64,000 bases of DNA from an uncultured Gammaproteobacteria bacterium (GTDB lineage Bacteria > Pseudomonadota > Gammaproteobacteria > CAMYKB01). How positions within the stretch are numbered: position 1 is the stretch's first letter; each line of letters opens with the position of its first letter. Both the position numbers and the translations under genes were made by a program. The stretch lies in assembly GCA_947258875.1 (NCBI GenBank), contig CAMYKB010000012.1:1-64000 (forward strand). The letters are read 5' to 3'. The notes under the pieces were generated by a model. It saw only the letters and a list, made by a program, of their open reading frames with translations, ran no database searches and was not told where the DNA came from. This document shows positions 55,500-63,887 of this stretch, piece by piece.

Positions 55500-57847
55500 G
55501 GCAGCGTGACAGAGAACAGGGTTATGTACTCATCACCGTTGTGATGACGCTGTTCATCGTCGCTGCGATCGCACTGCTACTAAATCGTGAAAGTGCCATG
55601 AGCTCAAATATGACGGGCAGTGAGATACAGGTCGATCAGGCAAGTTATGTAGCCGAGGCGGGTTTCAATCATGCCTTATGGCAAACACAAAACAGCAATT
55701 GCACGGGTTACCCGAATCCGATTACAGAGAATTTTGCTGCGCACAGTTACACCGCCAGTGTAACGCCCACCCAGGGTTCCCCCGTATCCATCAGTGCAAC
55801 CGGAACACTGTCCATAGGTACTAGCCGCAGCATGACCCGCGCTGGCATTGCTGTCTACCAACCGCCTGCACCGACCGTCGTGCTGCAAGCAGGCGCCGAA
55901 GGGAATGATACTTATATTTCCAATCGCCTTGCCCCAAATGTAAATAGCAACTATGGAAACAACCCTAAACTACGTGTGGGTACCGGCGATACCAACGCCC
56001 TGTTGAAATTTGATATAACCAGTATCCCGGCAGGCGCCAAGGTGATTTCCGCACAGCTTGCACTGCATTTCGAATCAGCCGACAGCATCGGTTCACCAGA
56101 AATGAGCGTGCATAAAGCAACCCGGCCCTGGCTTGAAACCGAAACCACATGGAACATCTTTGCCACGGGTCAGAACTGGACAAATCCTGGTGGCGACTAT
56201 GATGCTAATGTGGAGGCTGTAACCACGATCACCGGTGCGCCCGCTACCTGGTACACATGGGATGTGACAGAGATGGTGCATGGCTGGGTAACCGGCACCA
56301 CCAATGACGGCCTGATGGTGAGGGTGTATAGCGGTAATGCAATAAATGCCCGCTTTAGCAGTAGTGACGGTACAACCGCTACCAATCACCCCAAGCTGAC
56401 TATCACCTATGCCTGCGAGTGCGGTGTGGATTGCACCCCGCCTCCACCGCCACCGTCATGTGATGCGGATTTTATTCCAGACACCAAGATCAGTGAGTAC
56501 GACACTGACCCTTATGGCTCGAGCGTCATCAAGGACCTAACGTTCATGCCGGAAGGCGTGACGTTCTTCGGCGCCACGGTACCGGCTGGCGGTGCCTGGC
56601 TCAGTGTCGACGCCACCGATCGTACCTTCTACCTCAACGACATCACCGGTACCCTGCTCTCCAATGCGCCGGGATCGACGGGCATGGGCGGGGTGGCCTA
56701 CGTGAGTTCCGGTACCTGGGCCGGGCATATCGCTGCATCAGATTTTAACAATGATGATGTGCGCTACTATGACAAGGACGGTGCGATGGCCGGGTCATTC
56801 AGCCTGTCCGGATTCGGTGTTGGCACCCCCAGCGGCGCAGCCTTTATCCAAACCACAATTACCGGCACCTATGACGCGCACCTTGCAATTACTGACCGGA
56901 GTAAAAACCTAGTTTACATCACTGATCAGGCCGGCACGCTGAAGACCAGCCTGAATCTGAACGCCTATGCGTCGGGGTTAACCGATGCCGCACATATTCC
57001 GAACAGCGATAAGCTGCTGGTTCTCGATGAAAACAAAAAGGCCTACAGCACATCCGGTACCGTCGGTCTCGCCATTAATCCACTGACTTGTGATCACGTC
57101 ATCGGTGACGATCTTGAGGACAAGGTCATCGCACTCAATAAGGCAACTTCCTGTAATGCGGACTACATTCCTGATACCAAGGTTAATGAGTTCGCCACAG
57201 ATATCTACGGTTCCAGTGTGCAAAAAGACCTCGACTATATACCAGAAGGCGTGGAGTTCTTTGGCGTGACGGCACCATCAGGCGGTGCCTGGCTCAGTGT
57301 CGACGCCACCGACGATCTGTTTTACCTGAACGATATGAGCGGGGCCTTGCTCGCCACTACGCCCGGGTCAATAGATATGGGGGGCGTAGCCTATGTGAGC
57401 ACCGGCATCTGGGCAGAACACGCGGCAGTGGTCGATTTCGACGCTAAAGACGTGCGTTATTTCGATAAGAACGGCGCCATGGTTAGCTCTTTTAGCTTGA
57501 ACGGTTTCCCAGCAGACACCCCGAGTGGTGCGGCGTTTATTGACGTAACCTCGAGTGGCACCTATGACGGACATCTGGCAGTTACTGACCGGAGTAAAAA
57601 CCTAGTTTACATCACTGATCAGGCCGGCACGCTGAAGACCAGCCTGAATTTGAATGCCTATGCGTCGGGGTTAACCGATGTCGCACATATTCCGAACAGC
57701 GATAAGCTGCTGGTTCTCGATGAAAACAAAAAGGCCTACATCCTGGCGATGGATGGCACCAAGACCGGCGAATACGATGTACCGGCGAATACGATGTGTC
57801 GTCGTTTGGCACTTCCGGAACAGTGGGGTTTGCGATCAACCCGCTGA
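55496..57847 (+). CDS. Giant K-type pseudopilin/adhesin, 5' part of a frameshifted gene
   Basis: The first 783 residues of a protein of about 1,151. It starts as a pilin of GspK/PilX type: cleavage after Gly9 (REQG/YVLIT), no Glu5, then a hydrophobic helix. A DNRLRE domain (about residues 125-300) precedes two copies of a repeat of roughly 220 residues starting C-ADFIPDTK and C-ADYIPDTK, likely beta-propeller in fold. A 17-base tandem duplication at 57764-57797 shifts the frame, giving a false C-terminus after residue 756. With one copy removed the frame continues through 58968. Confidence 0.85.
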   Translation: MRQRDREQGYVLITVVMTLFIVAAIALLLNRESAMSSNMTGSEIQVDQASYVAEAGFNHALWQTQNSNCTGYPNPITENFAAHSYTASVTPTQGSPVSISATGTLSIGTSRSMTRAGIAVYQPPAPTVVLQAGAEGNDTYISNRLAPNVNSNYGNNPKLRVGTGDTNALLKFDITSIPAGAKVISAQLALHFESADSIGSPEMSVHKATRPWLETETTWNIFATGQNWTNPGGDYDANVEAVTTITGAPATWYTWDVTEMVHGWVTGTTNDGLMVRVYSGNAINARFSSSDGTTATNHPKLTITYACECGVDCTPPPPPPSCDADFIPDTKISEYDTDPYGSSVIKDLTFMPEGVTFFGATVPAGGAWLSVDATDRTFYLNDITGTLLSNAPGSTGMGGVAYVSSGTWAGHIAASDFNNDDVRYYDKDGAMAGSFSLSGFGVGTPSGAAFIQTTITGTYDAHLAITDRSKNLVYITDQAGTLKTSLNLNAYASGLTDAAHIPNSDKLLVLDENKKAYSTSGTVGLAINPLTCDHVIGDDLEDKVIALNKATSCNADYIPDTKVNEFATDIYGSSVQKDLDYIPEGVEFFGVTAPSGGAWLSVDATDDLFYLNDMSGALLATTPGSIDMGGVAYVSTGIWAEHAAVVDFDAKDVRYFDKNGAMVSSFSLNGFPADTPSGAAFIDVTSSGTYDGHLAVTDRSKNLVYITDQAGTLKTSLNLNAYASGLTDVAHIPNSDKLLVLDENKKAYILAMDGTKTGEYDVPANTMCRRLALPEQWGLRSTR
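56889..57047 (+). repeat. 159-base intragenic repeat, copy 1
   Basis: Nearly identical (a few C/T differences) to 57582-57740, though the flanking parts of the two protein repeats are clearly diverged. This pattern points to recent gene conversion or duplication within the adhesin gene. Confidence 0.9.
57582..57740 (+). repeat. 159-base intragenic repeat, copy 2
   Basis: Second copy of 56889-57047, offset by 693 bases (231 codons), the length of one protein repeat. It ends 23 bases before the 17-base tandem duplication. Confidence 0.9.
57764..57797 (+). repeat. Perfect 17-base tandem duplication causing a frameshift
   Basis: ACCGGCGAATACGATGT occurs twice without a gap. Because 17 is not a multiple of three, reading shifts by one frame. 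With a single copy the protein reads KTGEYDVSSFGTSGTVGF, which restores the SGTVG-AINPLTCDHVIGDD motif seen in the first repeat. Confidence 0.95.
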
Positions 57848-58968
57848 CCTGCGATCACGTTATCGGTGATGACGGTGTGGACAAGGTGATGTCGCTCAAT
57901 GTTGCAGGGGGCGGCGGTGGCGGTGGCGGTGGCGGACTATACTTCCTCGACCTATTCAACGCTGTCGCCTACAACGGTAACGACGGCACATTGACCTGGA
58001 GCGGGGATTGGCAGGAGAGCGGCGAATCCGACGGACCGAACGCCGGCAAGATCAGAGTCGTTGGTAACCGCTTGCGTGTCTGGGGCAATAGCGATGGCGG
58101 CGAATCTTTGCATCGAGAGGCAGACTTGAGCGACGCCACCACGGCAACCCTGACATTCAATTATCAGCGCGATGTCGTCGAGCCGGAGGGGTCTGTCACG
58201 GTACAGGTTTCTGGTAATGGCGGTGCAAGCTGGACAAGCCTGAAAACGTATAACCTGACCGCCACTGACCCCACGCCAGTCCCGGAGAGCTTTGACATCA
58301 CATCCTATATTGCGTCGAACACACAGATCCGCTTCCTTTCTAACGGTGGAGACGACGATCAGTTCATCTACTTCGGCGATGTACAGATCAGTATTAATGG
58401 CGGCGGTGGCGGGTCTTCTCCGGGCACACCTGCAACGCTCGCAACATCGGCCGATACCTTTATCAAAGGCCTCAACGGCAGCAATAATGGCAGTGACGAT
58501 GAACTTAAAGTCGGGCGCGATAACGGTGGCCCCCACCTATATAGCCTGCTGCGGTTTGATGTGTCCTCGGTCCCGGCAGGCACCGCCATCACGTCCGCCA
58601 CCCTCAGGTTATATCAATTCGATTCGAACAGATCAGGCAACTTCAATGCCCGGGCCTATCGCATCGATCAGGACTGGACCGAGTCAGGGGCCGACTGGTC
58701 CACCGCTGATGGCGCGACCGCCTGGAGTGGCGGTGGCGGTGGAACCTACAGCGCGCCGCCGGTGGCGACGACTTCGATCGAAATCGGCACTGATGGCTGG
58801 TATGAATGGGACGTCACATCACTCATGCAGGAATGGGTTGACGGTATTTCACCCAACTACGGCATTCAGATCACCTATGACAGCGTAAATGCCGGTAGGA
58901 ATGTATCGTTCGCCAGCAAGGAACACTCGAATGCCGAGCGACGGCCACAGTTGGTGATCGAGTACTGA
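57796..58968 (+). CDS. Giant K-type pseudopilin/adhesin, 3' part
   Basis: A 390-residue frame continuing the same protein. It finishes the second repeat (FAINPLTCDHVIGDDG), passes a run of ten Gly, then a jelly-roll-like domain (about 48-200, WSGDWQESGESDGPN) and a second DNRLRE domain (about 215-390, LLRFDVSSVPAGTAI... WYEWDVTSLMQEWV). As a separate gene it would need GTG 57796, without ribosome site or signal peptide, so it is better seen as the end of the frameshifted gene. It ends the pilin operon. Confidence 0.8.
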   Translation: MSSFGTSGTVGFAINPLTCDHVIGDDGVDKVMSLNVAGGGGGGGGGGLYFLDLFNAVAYNGNDGTLTWSGDWQESGESDGPNAGKIRVVGNRLRVWGNSDGGESLHREADLSDATTATLTFNYQRDVVEPEGSVTVQVSGNGGASWTSLKTYNLTATDPTPVPESFDITSYIASNTQIRFLSNGGDDDQFIYFGDVQISINGGGGGSSPGTPATLATSADTFIKGLNGSNNGSDDELKVGRDNGGPHLYSLLRFDVSSVPAGTAITSATLRLYQFDSNRSGNFNARAYRIDQDWTESGADWSTADGATAWSGGGGGTYSAPPVATTSIEIGTDGWYEWDVTSLMQEWVDGISPNYGIQITYDSVNAGRNVSFASKEHSNAERRPQLVIEY

Positions 58969-59046
58969 TAGTACCGCCAGGGTTTCTCACGACGTGATTT
59001 TGCATCAAACACTGCAAATCATCTGCGCCGGACATCTGTCGACCAT

Positions 59047-59072
59047 TTAGATTTCGGAAAATGTGCCGATAT
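59047..59072 (+). promoter_or_regulatory. Possible sigma28 promoter before HDOD gene 1
   Basis: GCCGATAT is a good -10, but the upstream element TTAGATTT is weak and sits at 10 bases (or TTTAGATT at 11). It lies 41 bases before the gene. It is the weakest of the six. Confidence 0.5.
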
Positions 59073-59113
59073 TAAGGAGAGTATGTCGTTACTGATGACC
59101 TGGAGATTAAAGT

Positions 59114-59950
59114 ATGCCCACCGTTGATGAACTGGTTACAAATTCGACCAAACTGTTTTCATTACCCGATGTGTACCTAAGACTTAAGGCGGTGCTTGAC
59201 GATCCTGACTCTTCGATCAATGAAATTGCCACGATTATAAGCCAGGATCCTGCGCTCGTTGGCCGAATATTACGTATCGTAAACAGCTCTTTTTTTTGCA
59301 TAGGCACTCCAATTGAAACTATACCGCATGCAGTAAACATGCTTGGCATGCAGCAGATTCACGATTTGGCCCTGGTCACTTCAATGTCAGGAACATTCTC
59401 CGGCATGTCGAATGAAGTGATGAATATGAATGTGTTTTGGCGAAATAGCATTCATTGTGGTCTGGCCGCGCACACACTGGCAAGCGAGTGCAACGTGTTA
59501 GACGGCGAGCGCTTGTTCGTCGCGGGCGTGTTACACGATATTGGTCATCTCGTAATGTATCAACACATACCAGAGTTGGCACAACAGGCACTATCGCAAT
59601 GGCAGGAACAGGACAGACCGCTGTCCCAAATAGAGCGTGAGCTGATCGGTTTTGATTATGCACAAGTCGGTGGCAAATTGACAAACGCCTGGGGCTTACC
59701 AGACAGCCTGCAGAATTCCACGACATATCATGTCGAACCTGCCGATGCGCAGGAGGAATATACAATGGAAGCCTCAATTGTGCACATTGCCGTCGGTATC
59801 GCCAGCTCAAATGAGACTACCGATTTAACGACGCTGCAGATCGACCCCTTCGCGTGGGAAAGGACCAGCCTTTCACCGGAAATCCTAGGGCCGATAGCAC
59901 AGGATACGAGACTACTGCTTGATGAGACGGCACCCCTGCTTTTCCAATAA
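59114..59950 (+). CDS. HDOD domain protein 1
   Basis: A 278-residue single-domain HDOD protein. HDOD proteins are non-enzymatic HD relatives that act in signalling, often in motility and surface behaviour. The sequence has FSLPDVYLRLKAVLDDPDSS, ISQDPALVGRILRIVNSSFF, and GVLHDIGHLVMYQ with His-Asp at 141-142. It is the first of three tandem paralogues of nearly equal length with the same landmarks. GGAG precedes the ATG. Confidence 0.92.
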   Translation: MPTVDELVTNSTKLFSLPDVYLRLKAVLDDPDSSINEIATIISQDPALVGRILRIVNSSFFCIGTPIETIPHAVNMLGMQQIHDLALVTSMSGTFSGMSNEVMNMNVFWRNSIHCGLAAHTLASECNVLDGERLFVAGVLHDIGHLVMYQHIPELAQQALSQWQEQDRPLSQIERELIGFDYAQVGGKLTNAWGLPDSLQNSTTYHVEPADAQEEYTMEASIVHIAVGIASSNETTDLTTLQIDPFAWERTSLSPEILGPIAQDTRLLLDETAPLLFQ

Positions 59951-60040
59951 CAATTTATGACCTCCTGATATCCCCCCTGTTGTTATCACTAGGGCCTGGA
60001 TTTTTAAGTGAGGCAGGCCTATGCATAACCACTGCTCACC

Positions 60041-60067
60041 TCAAGTTTTTGGATTTATGGCCGATGT
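60041..60067 (+). promoter_or_regulatory. Sigma28 promoter before HDOD gene 2
   Basis: TCAAGTTT-N11-GCCGATGT: one change in the -35 and two at the end of the -10, exact spacing. It lies 40 bases before the chosen start and within a longer, less likely open frame. Confidence 0.75.
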
Positions 60068-60107
60068 GACTAAGACAGAGATGACTTTTCAATCCGGAGA
60101 TCCTGCA

Positions 60108-60959
60108 ATGTCCACCACTGAAGAATTGGTTATCAATTCGGCCAAGTTGTTCTCATTACCAGACGTATACATTCGCCTCAAGGCGGTCCTGGAAGATCCG
60201 AACTCCTCGATGAACGATATGGCCGAGGTCATCAAACATGACCCGGGCTTGACCGCGCGCCTGCTGCGCATGGTGAACAGTGCTTTTTTCGGTCTTGGCT
60301 CAAACATCGAGACCGTTTCCCAGGCGACACGTATGTTAGGCACACAACAGATACATGACCTGGCACTGGCGACATCAGTGACAGAAGCATTTTCTGATGT
60401 GTCAACCGACGTAATGGATATGAATGTTTTTTGGCGAAACAGCGTAGCCTGTGGACTAGCATCACGACTGCTGGCCAGCCAGTGTAATGTGCTGGACAAC
60501 GAGCGCTTATTCATTGCGGGCCTGTTACATGCTATCGGCCATCTCGTTATGTATCAGCTGCTACCCATGCAGATGCAACAGGCCCTGATGCGCAGCAAAG
60601 AGCAGGCACGCCCGCTGTTCCAGGTGGAGCGCGATCTCCTCGGTTTTGATTACGCAAAAGTGGGTGGCAAGTTGATGAATGAATGGGGACTGCCTGACAG
60701 CCTGCAGGAATCTACGACGCGTCATCCCGAACCCGCCTACGCACTGACTTACGGACTTGAAACAGCTATCGTACACATCGCTACCCATGTGGCCACGGCT
60801 ATAGAGACGGGCACTTTAAAGACACAGTGTATAGACCCGTCGGTATGGCAGATTACCGGCATCACACCGGAAGCTCTCGATTCGAGCGTGCGCGAAACGG
60901 CCCAGGAACTGGATAGCGCAATGTCTTTACTATTTAACAAGATGCGTAAAGCATCTTAA
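60108..60959 (+). CDS. HDOD domain protein 2, altered HD motif
   Basis: A 283-residue paralogue of the gene before it. The landmarks are FSLPDVYIRLKAVLEDPNSS, IKHDPGLTARLLRMVNSAFFG and GLLHAIGHLVMYQ. Ala142 stands where the other two copies have Asp, so the His-Asp pair is lost. The start at 60108 (MSTTEELVINSA) was chosen because it aligns with the paralogues and has CGGAG at 60095-60099; a longer in-frame start at 60021 would run over the promoter. Confidence 0.9.
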   Translation: MSTTEELVINSAKLFSLPDVYIRLKAVLEDPNSSMNDMAEVIKHDPGLTARLLRMVNSAFFGLGSNIETVSQATRMLGTQQIHDLALATSVTEAFSDVSTDVMDMNVFWRNSVACGLASRLLASQCNVLDNERLFIAGLLHAIGHLVMYQLLPMQMQQALMRSKEQARPLFQVERDLLGFDYAKVGGKLMNEWGLPDSLQESTTRHPEPAYALTYGLETAIVHIATHVATAIETGTLKTQCIDPSVWQITGITPEALDSSVRETAQELDSAMSLLFNKMRKAS

Positions 60960-60995
60960 GCCGACAACCCGTGTCACCAAACTGTATGTATTACC

Positions 60996-61022
60996 TCAAG
61001 TTCAAGCCGCTTCAGCCGACGC
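60996..61022 (+). promoter_or_regulatory. Sigma28 promoter before HDOD gene 3
   Basis: TCAAGTTC-N11-GCCGACGC: exact spacing, recognisable boxes with changes at the ends. It lies 41 bases before the chosen start, the same distance as in HDOD gene 2. Confidence 0.65.
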
Positions 61023-61063
61023 AACTATTACAACGCTATTCGTTAACAGCGGAGGAGCCTGAA

Positions 61064-61897
61064 ATGTCGACCGTTTGGGGACTGATCTCCAACACTGTAA
61101 AACTGTTTTCTTTGCCCGAAGTGTATTTTCGTCTTAAAGATATTCTGGACGACCCACACTCTTCAATGAACGACATGGCCGCGATGATCAGCCACGACCC
61201 GGGGCTGACTGCGCGTGTATTACGTGTAGCGAACAGTGCTTTTTTTGGCTTCAGGGCAAGAATTGAGACCATCCATCAGGCGACTAATGTGTTAGGCACA
61301 CAACAGGTACACGACCTGGCATTGGCAACATCCGTTACTGGCGCATTTGCGAGCATGTCCAGCGACATGGTGAATATGAGCAACTTCTGGCGGAATAGCG
61401 TATCTTGCGGCCTGGCCTCACGCTTGCTTGCTGAACATTGTAATGCGTTACACGGTGAGCGTTTATTCATCGCGGGTTTGCTACACGATATCGGTCACCT
61501 GGTGATGTATCAATTGATGCCCGCGCAGATGCAACAAATCCTGCTCAACCATGAACAGCAGAACGATTCTTTATTCCTTGTCGAGCGTGAGCTTCTCGGT
61601 TTTGATTATGCTCAAGTAGGGAGTGCACTGATGCAGGCATGGGGATTACCAAACAGCCTCCAGGAAGCAACCGCATATCATCCCGAACCCGGCAATGCCA
61701 AGGATTGTATTCTGGAAACTGCGATTGTACACATTGCGACCCATATCACCTCCTCCGACGAAAATAGTAAATTATCCGCCCGCGACATTGATCCGTTTGC
61801 ATGGCACATGACCGCTCTTACACCAGAAATTTTTGAGATGATTGCACAGCAAACACGGCAGCAACTCGATGAGACGATGTCGTTGTTCTTCAATTAG
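61064..61897 (+). CDS. HDOD domain protein 3
   Basis: A 277-residue paralogue with FSLPEVYFRLKDILDDPHSS, ISHDPGLTARVLRVANSAFFG and GLLHDIGHLVMYQ (His-Asp present at 141-142). The start at 61064 follows GGAGGA at 61051-61056 and aligns with the paralogues. A longer open frame from 60971 includes the promoter and is not used. The two later copies are more like each other than like the first. Confidence 0.92.
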   Translation: MSTVWGLISNTVKLFSLPEVYFRLKDILDDPHSSMNDMAAMISHDPGLTARVLRVANSAFFGFRARIETIHQATNVLGTQQVHDLALATSVTGAFASMSSDMVNMSNFWRNSVSCGLASRLLAEHCNALHGERLFIAGLLHDIGHLVMYQLMPAQMQQILLNHEQQNDSLFLVERELLGFDYAQVGSALMQAWGLPNSLQEATAYHPEPGNAKDCILETAIVHIATHITSSDENSKLSARDIDPFAWHMTALTPEIFEMIAQQTRQQLDETMSLFFN

Positions 61898-61988
61898 CAG
61901 GCCAGGTTTACCGATACTGCTACTTATTTTACACGCCGTTCAAGAGTTCAATTAAGGCACCTGACTCCAGCTGACCAGCTTATTCACC

Positions 61989-62015
61989 TCAAGTTTCAAC
62001 AACCTCTGCCGACAC
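61989..62015 (+). promoter_or_regulatory. Sigma28 promoter before pilM
   Basis: TCAAGTTT-N11-GCCGACAC, with exact spacing. It lies 86 bases before pilM, longer than for the HDOD genes, leaving a leader with a GC-rich hairpin near 62060-62084. Confidence 0.7.
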
Positions 62016-62101
62016 TTTATAGGAGAGATTTGTCACTGTAATAGTGGCTTGGATGTATAGCCGCCTCGCCTGGACGCGAGGGGCGTAATAGTGAGGAAGC
62101 T

Positions 62102-63235
62102 ATGATTGCCCTAAGGCAGATGATCGAGAGGTTCGATGTAAGGCCACAGAATAGCAAACTGGGGGCTATCGGCGTTGACTTTGCAATCGAAAAAATGCAT
62201 CTCGTACAGATGGAAAAAATAGTTTCTGGCGATGTCATATTTCGCGCGCGTACTTCAATTAGGTACCCGGAAACACGCGAAGAGCTCCTGAATTCACCAC
62301 GCGAATTGAAACAACTGCTACACAGAGCATTGCATTCAGGACCATTTAATGGACGTAAAATCGTAACAACCATGCCCGCACATGATGTACGCATCATGCC
62401 ACTCGCCTACCAGGTCAGCAGAGGGCAAAATGATGCCGAAGCAATCCTCAAGCTGATAGCGAAACGAGTACCGCGGAATATTGAAGATTATGTAATCGAT
62501 TATCTGCCGGTACGCAGCAGCGAGCAGGACGAAGAACGTCTGGCGATCGTCGCTGTTGCCAACCGCGACCGCGTTATCGCCTATCTCGAAAGCCTTCGTA
62601 AAGCCGGATTCATCGTCGACACCCTGGATATCGGACCGTCAGCCATTAAGCGTTTAATCAGCGCAATATCAGGGGACGATTCTAACGAAAGCCGTCTGGT
62701 CGTTAACTTTGGTAGCTCAAAGAGTTTTATGACCTTGATTTCCGGGCGCAGATTGCTATTTGACCAGGAATTTGAATTCGGTGAGCAAGCATTACTTGAG
62801 CGCATATCAGTTTCACTGGATGTATCCCTGGAGACCGCAAGAGACCTGGTGTACAAACATGGCCTCGTTTCTAGCCAGGAAACCGACAAACAAGACTCAT
62901 TGGTTACCGATACTGATATTTCAAGCACACTTGCTGAGATCGTAAAACCTAAATTTGCAAAACTCATTGACGAAATAAACCGCGCTCTTATCTATGCCGC
63001 CTCTGAAACACGCGGCGGATCAGTCAAGCAGGTCTATTTACTCGGCAGCATAGCCCGCTGGAAGGGAATTGACAAACTGTTGCATACCCTTGTCAATCTA
63101 CCCGTTACGATTCCTAGCTATTCATCTATCTCAGGCGAAGCAGGCGGTTCTGATGATTATGTTGGTGACCAGGAAATACTCGATACAGCGGTTGCCATCG
63201 GCCTGGCATTGCGGGGGTTGACAGCCCATGAATGA
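62102..63235 (+). CDS. PilM/MshI-like actin-fold assembly protein
   Basis: A 377-residue cytoplasmic actin-like ATPase-fold protein of the PilM type. The first phosphate motif region is KLGAIGVDFAIEKMHLVQ, with IVTTMPAHDVRIMPL and VAVANRDRVIAYLESLRKAG in the usual order, and VYLLGSIARWKGIDKLL near the end. PilM binds the N-terminus of PilN and links the inner-membrane complex to the motor. It overlaps the pilN-like gene by eight bases. The family is recognised mostly from these parts and from context. Confidence 0.9.
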   Translation: MIALRQMIERFDVRPQNSKLGAIGVDFAIEKMHLVQMEKIVSGDVIFRARTSIRYPETREELLNSPRELKQLLHRALHSGPFNGRKIVTTMPAHDVRIMPLAYQVSRGQNDAEAILKLIAKRVPRNIEDYVIDYLPVRSSEQDEERLAIVAVANRDRVIAYLESLRKAGFIVDTLDIGPSAIKRLISAISGDDSNESRLVVNFGSSKSFMTLISGRRLLFDQEFEFGEQALLERISVSLDVSLETARDLVYKHGLVSSQETDKQDSLVTDTDISSTLAEIVKPKFAKLIDEINRALIYAASETRGGSVKQVYLLGSIARWKGIDKLLHTLVNLPVTIPSYSSISGEAGGSDDYVGDQEILDTAVAIGLALRGLTAHE

Positions 63236-63887
63236 AATCGACCTGATACCAACCGACTACCGCAACCAGATTGCACGGCGCATATGGACGAAACGTTTAA
63301 CCATGTTTATGGGTATTCTTCTCTTATTCAACACCAGTGCTTTTGCGGCATTCCAATACAAAACATGGCAAGTTGAATCGGATATCAATGAATTACAAAA
63401 GCAGCAAGCTATTACCACACAACAACACAATGAGCTCGCACAACTGCAAGAAGAGAATACAGGCTTGATGAAAAAGTGGCAGCTGCTTAAGGGCTTACGC
63501 ACCGGCGTCGCCGCCGAGTCCATGTTCGAAACCATTGACCGGGCACTTCCCGGCAATGATCTATGGTTTTCGCGCTGGGAATTCCAGCGCGCGGGCATCG
63601 TTACCGGCAAGACGCCAAAAACTGTCAATACCGGCTATTTTATCGTTGTGCCAAGTGATGAAGCAACTACCAGTGATGAGGCAATGCGAGTCCAGACGCA
63701 CATGAAAATAGTGGGCCAGGCACGCGACCACTCCGCACTCTCGCAATTTGTTAAGCGTCTTTTCCAACAACCACAGATAGAGGATGTCCGTGTTGTAAAA
63801 ACATCCCTGCGGCGCTATACGACCATGAATGTTGTGGATTTCGACTTGGCAATCGTCATCAACACCAATGTAGGTGAAGATCGATGA
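63228..63887 (+). CDS. PilN/GspL-like inner-membrane protein
   Basis: A 219-residue protein starting with MNEIDLIPTDYRNQIARR, the short N-terminal motif through which PilN binds PilM. One membrane helix lies at about residues 23-42, then a coiled coil (about 50-85, rich in Gln, Glu and Leu) and a ferredoxin-like periplasmic domain. The stop overlaps the next gene by ATGA. Confidence 0.9.
   Translation: MNEIDLIPTDYRNQIARRIWTKRLTMFMGILLLFNTSAFAAFQYKTWQVESDINELQKQQAITTQQHNELAQLQEENTGLMKKWQLLKGLRTGVAAESMFETIDRALPGNDLWFSRWEFQRAGIVTGKTPKTVNTGYFIVVPSDEATTSDEAMRVQTHMKIVGQARDHSALSQFVKRLFQQPQIEDVRVVKTSLRRYTTMNVVDFDLAIVINTNVGEDR

Noticed and set aside
62017..62101. GEMM-type c-di-GMP riboswitch before pilM
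   Set aside because: The leader has a GC-rich hairpin but lacks the conserved GEMM core, so it was not called.
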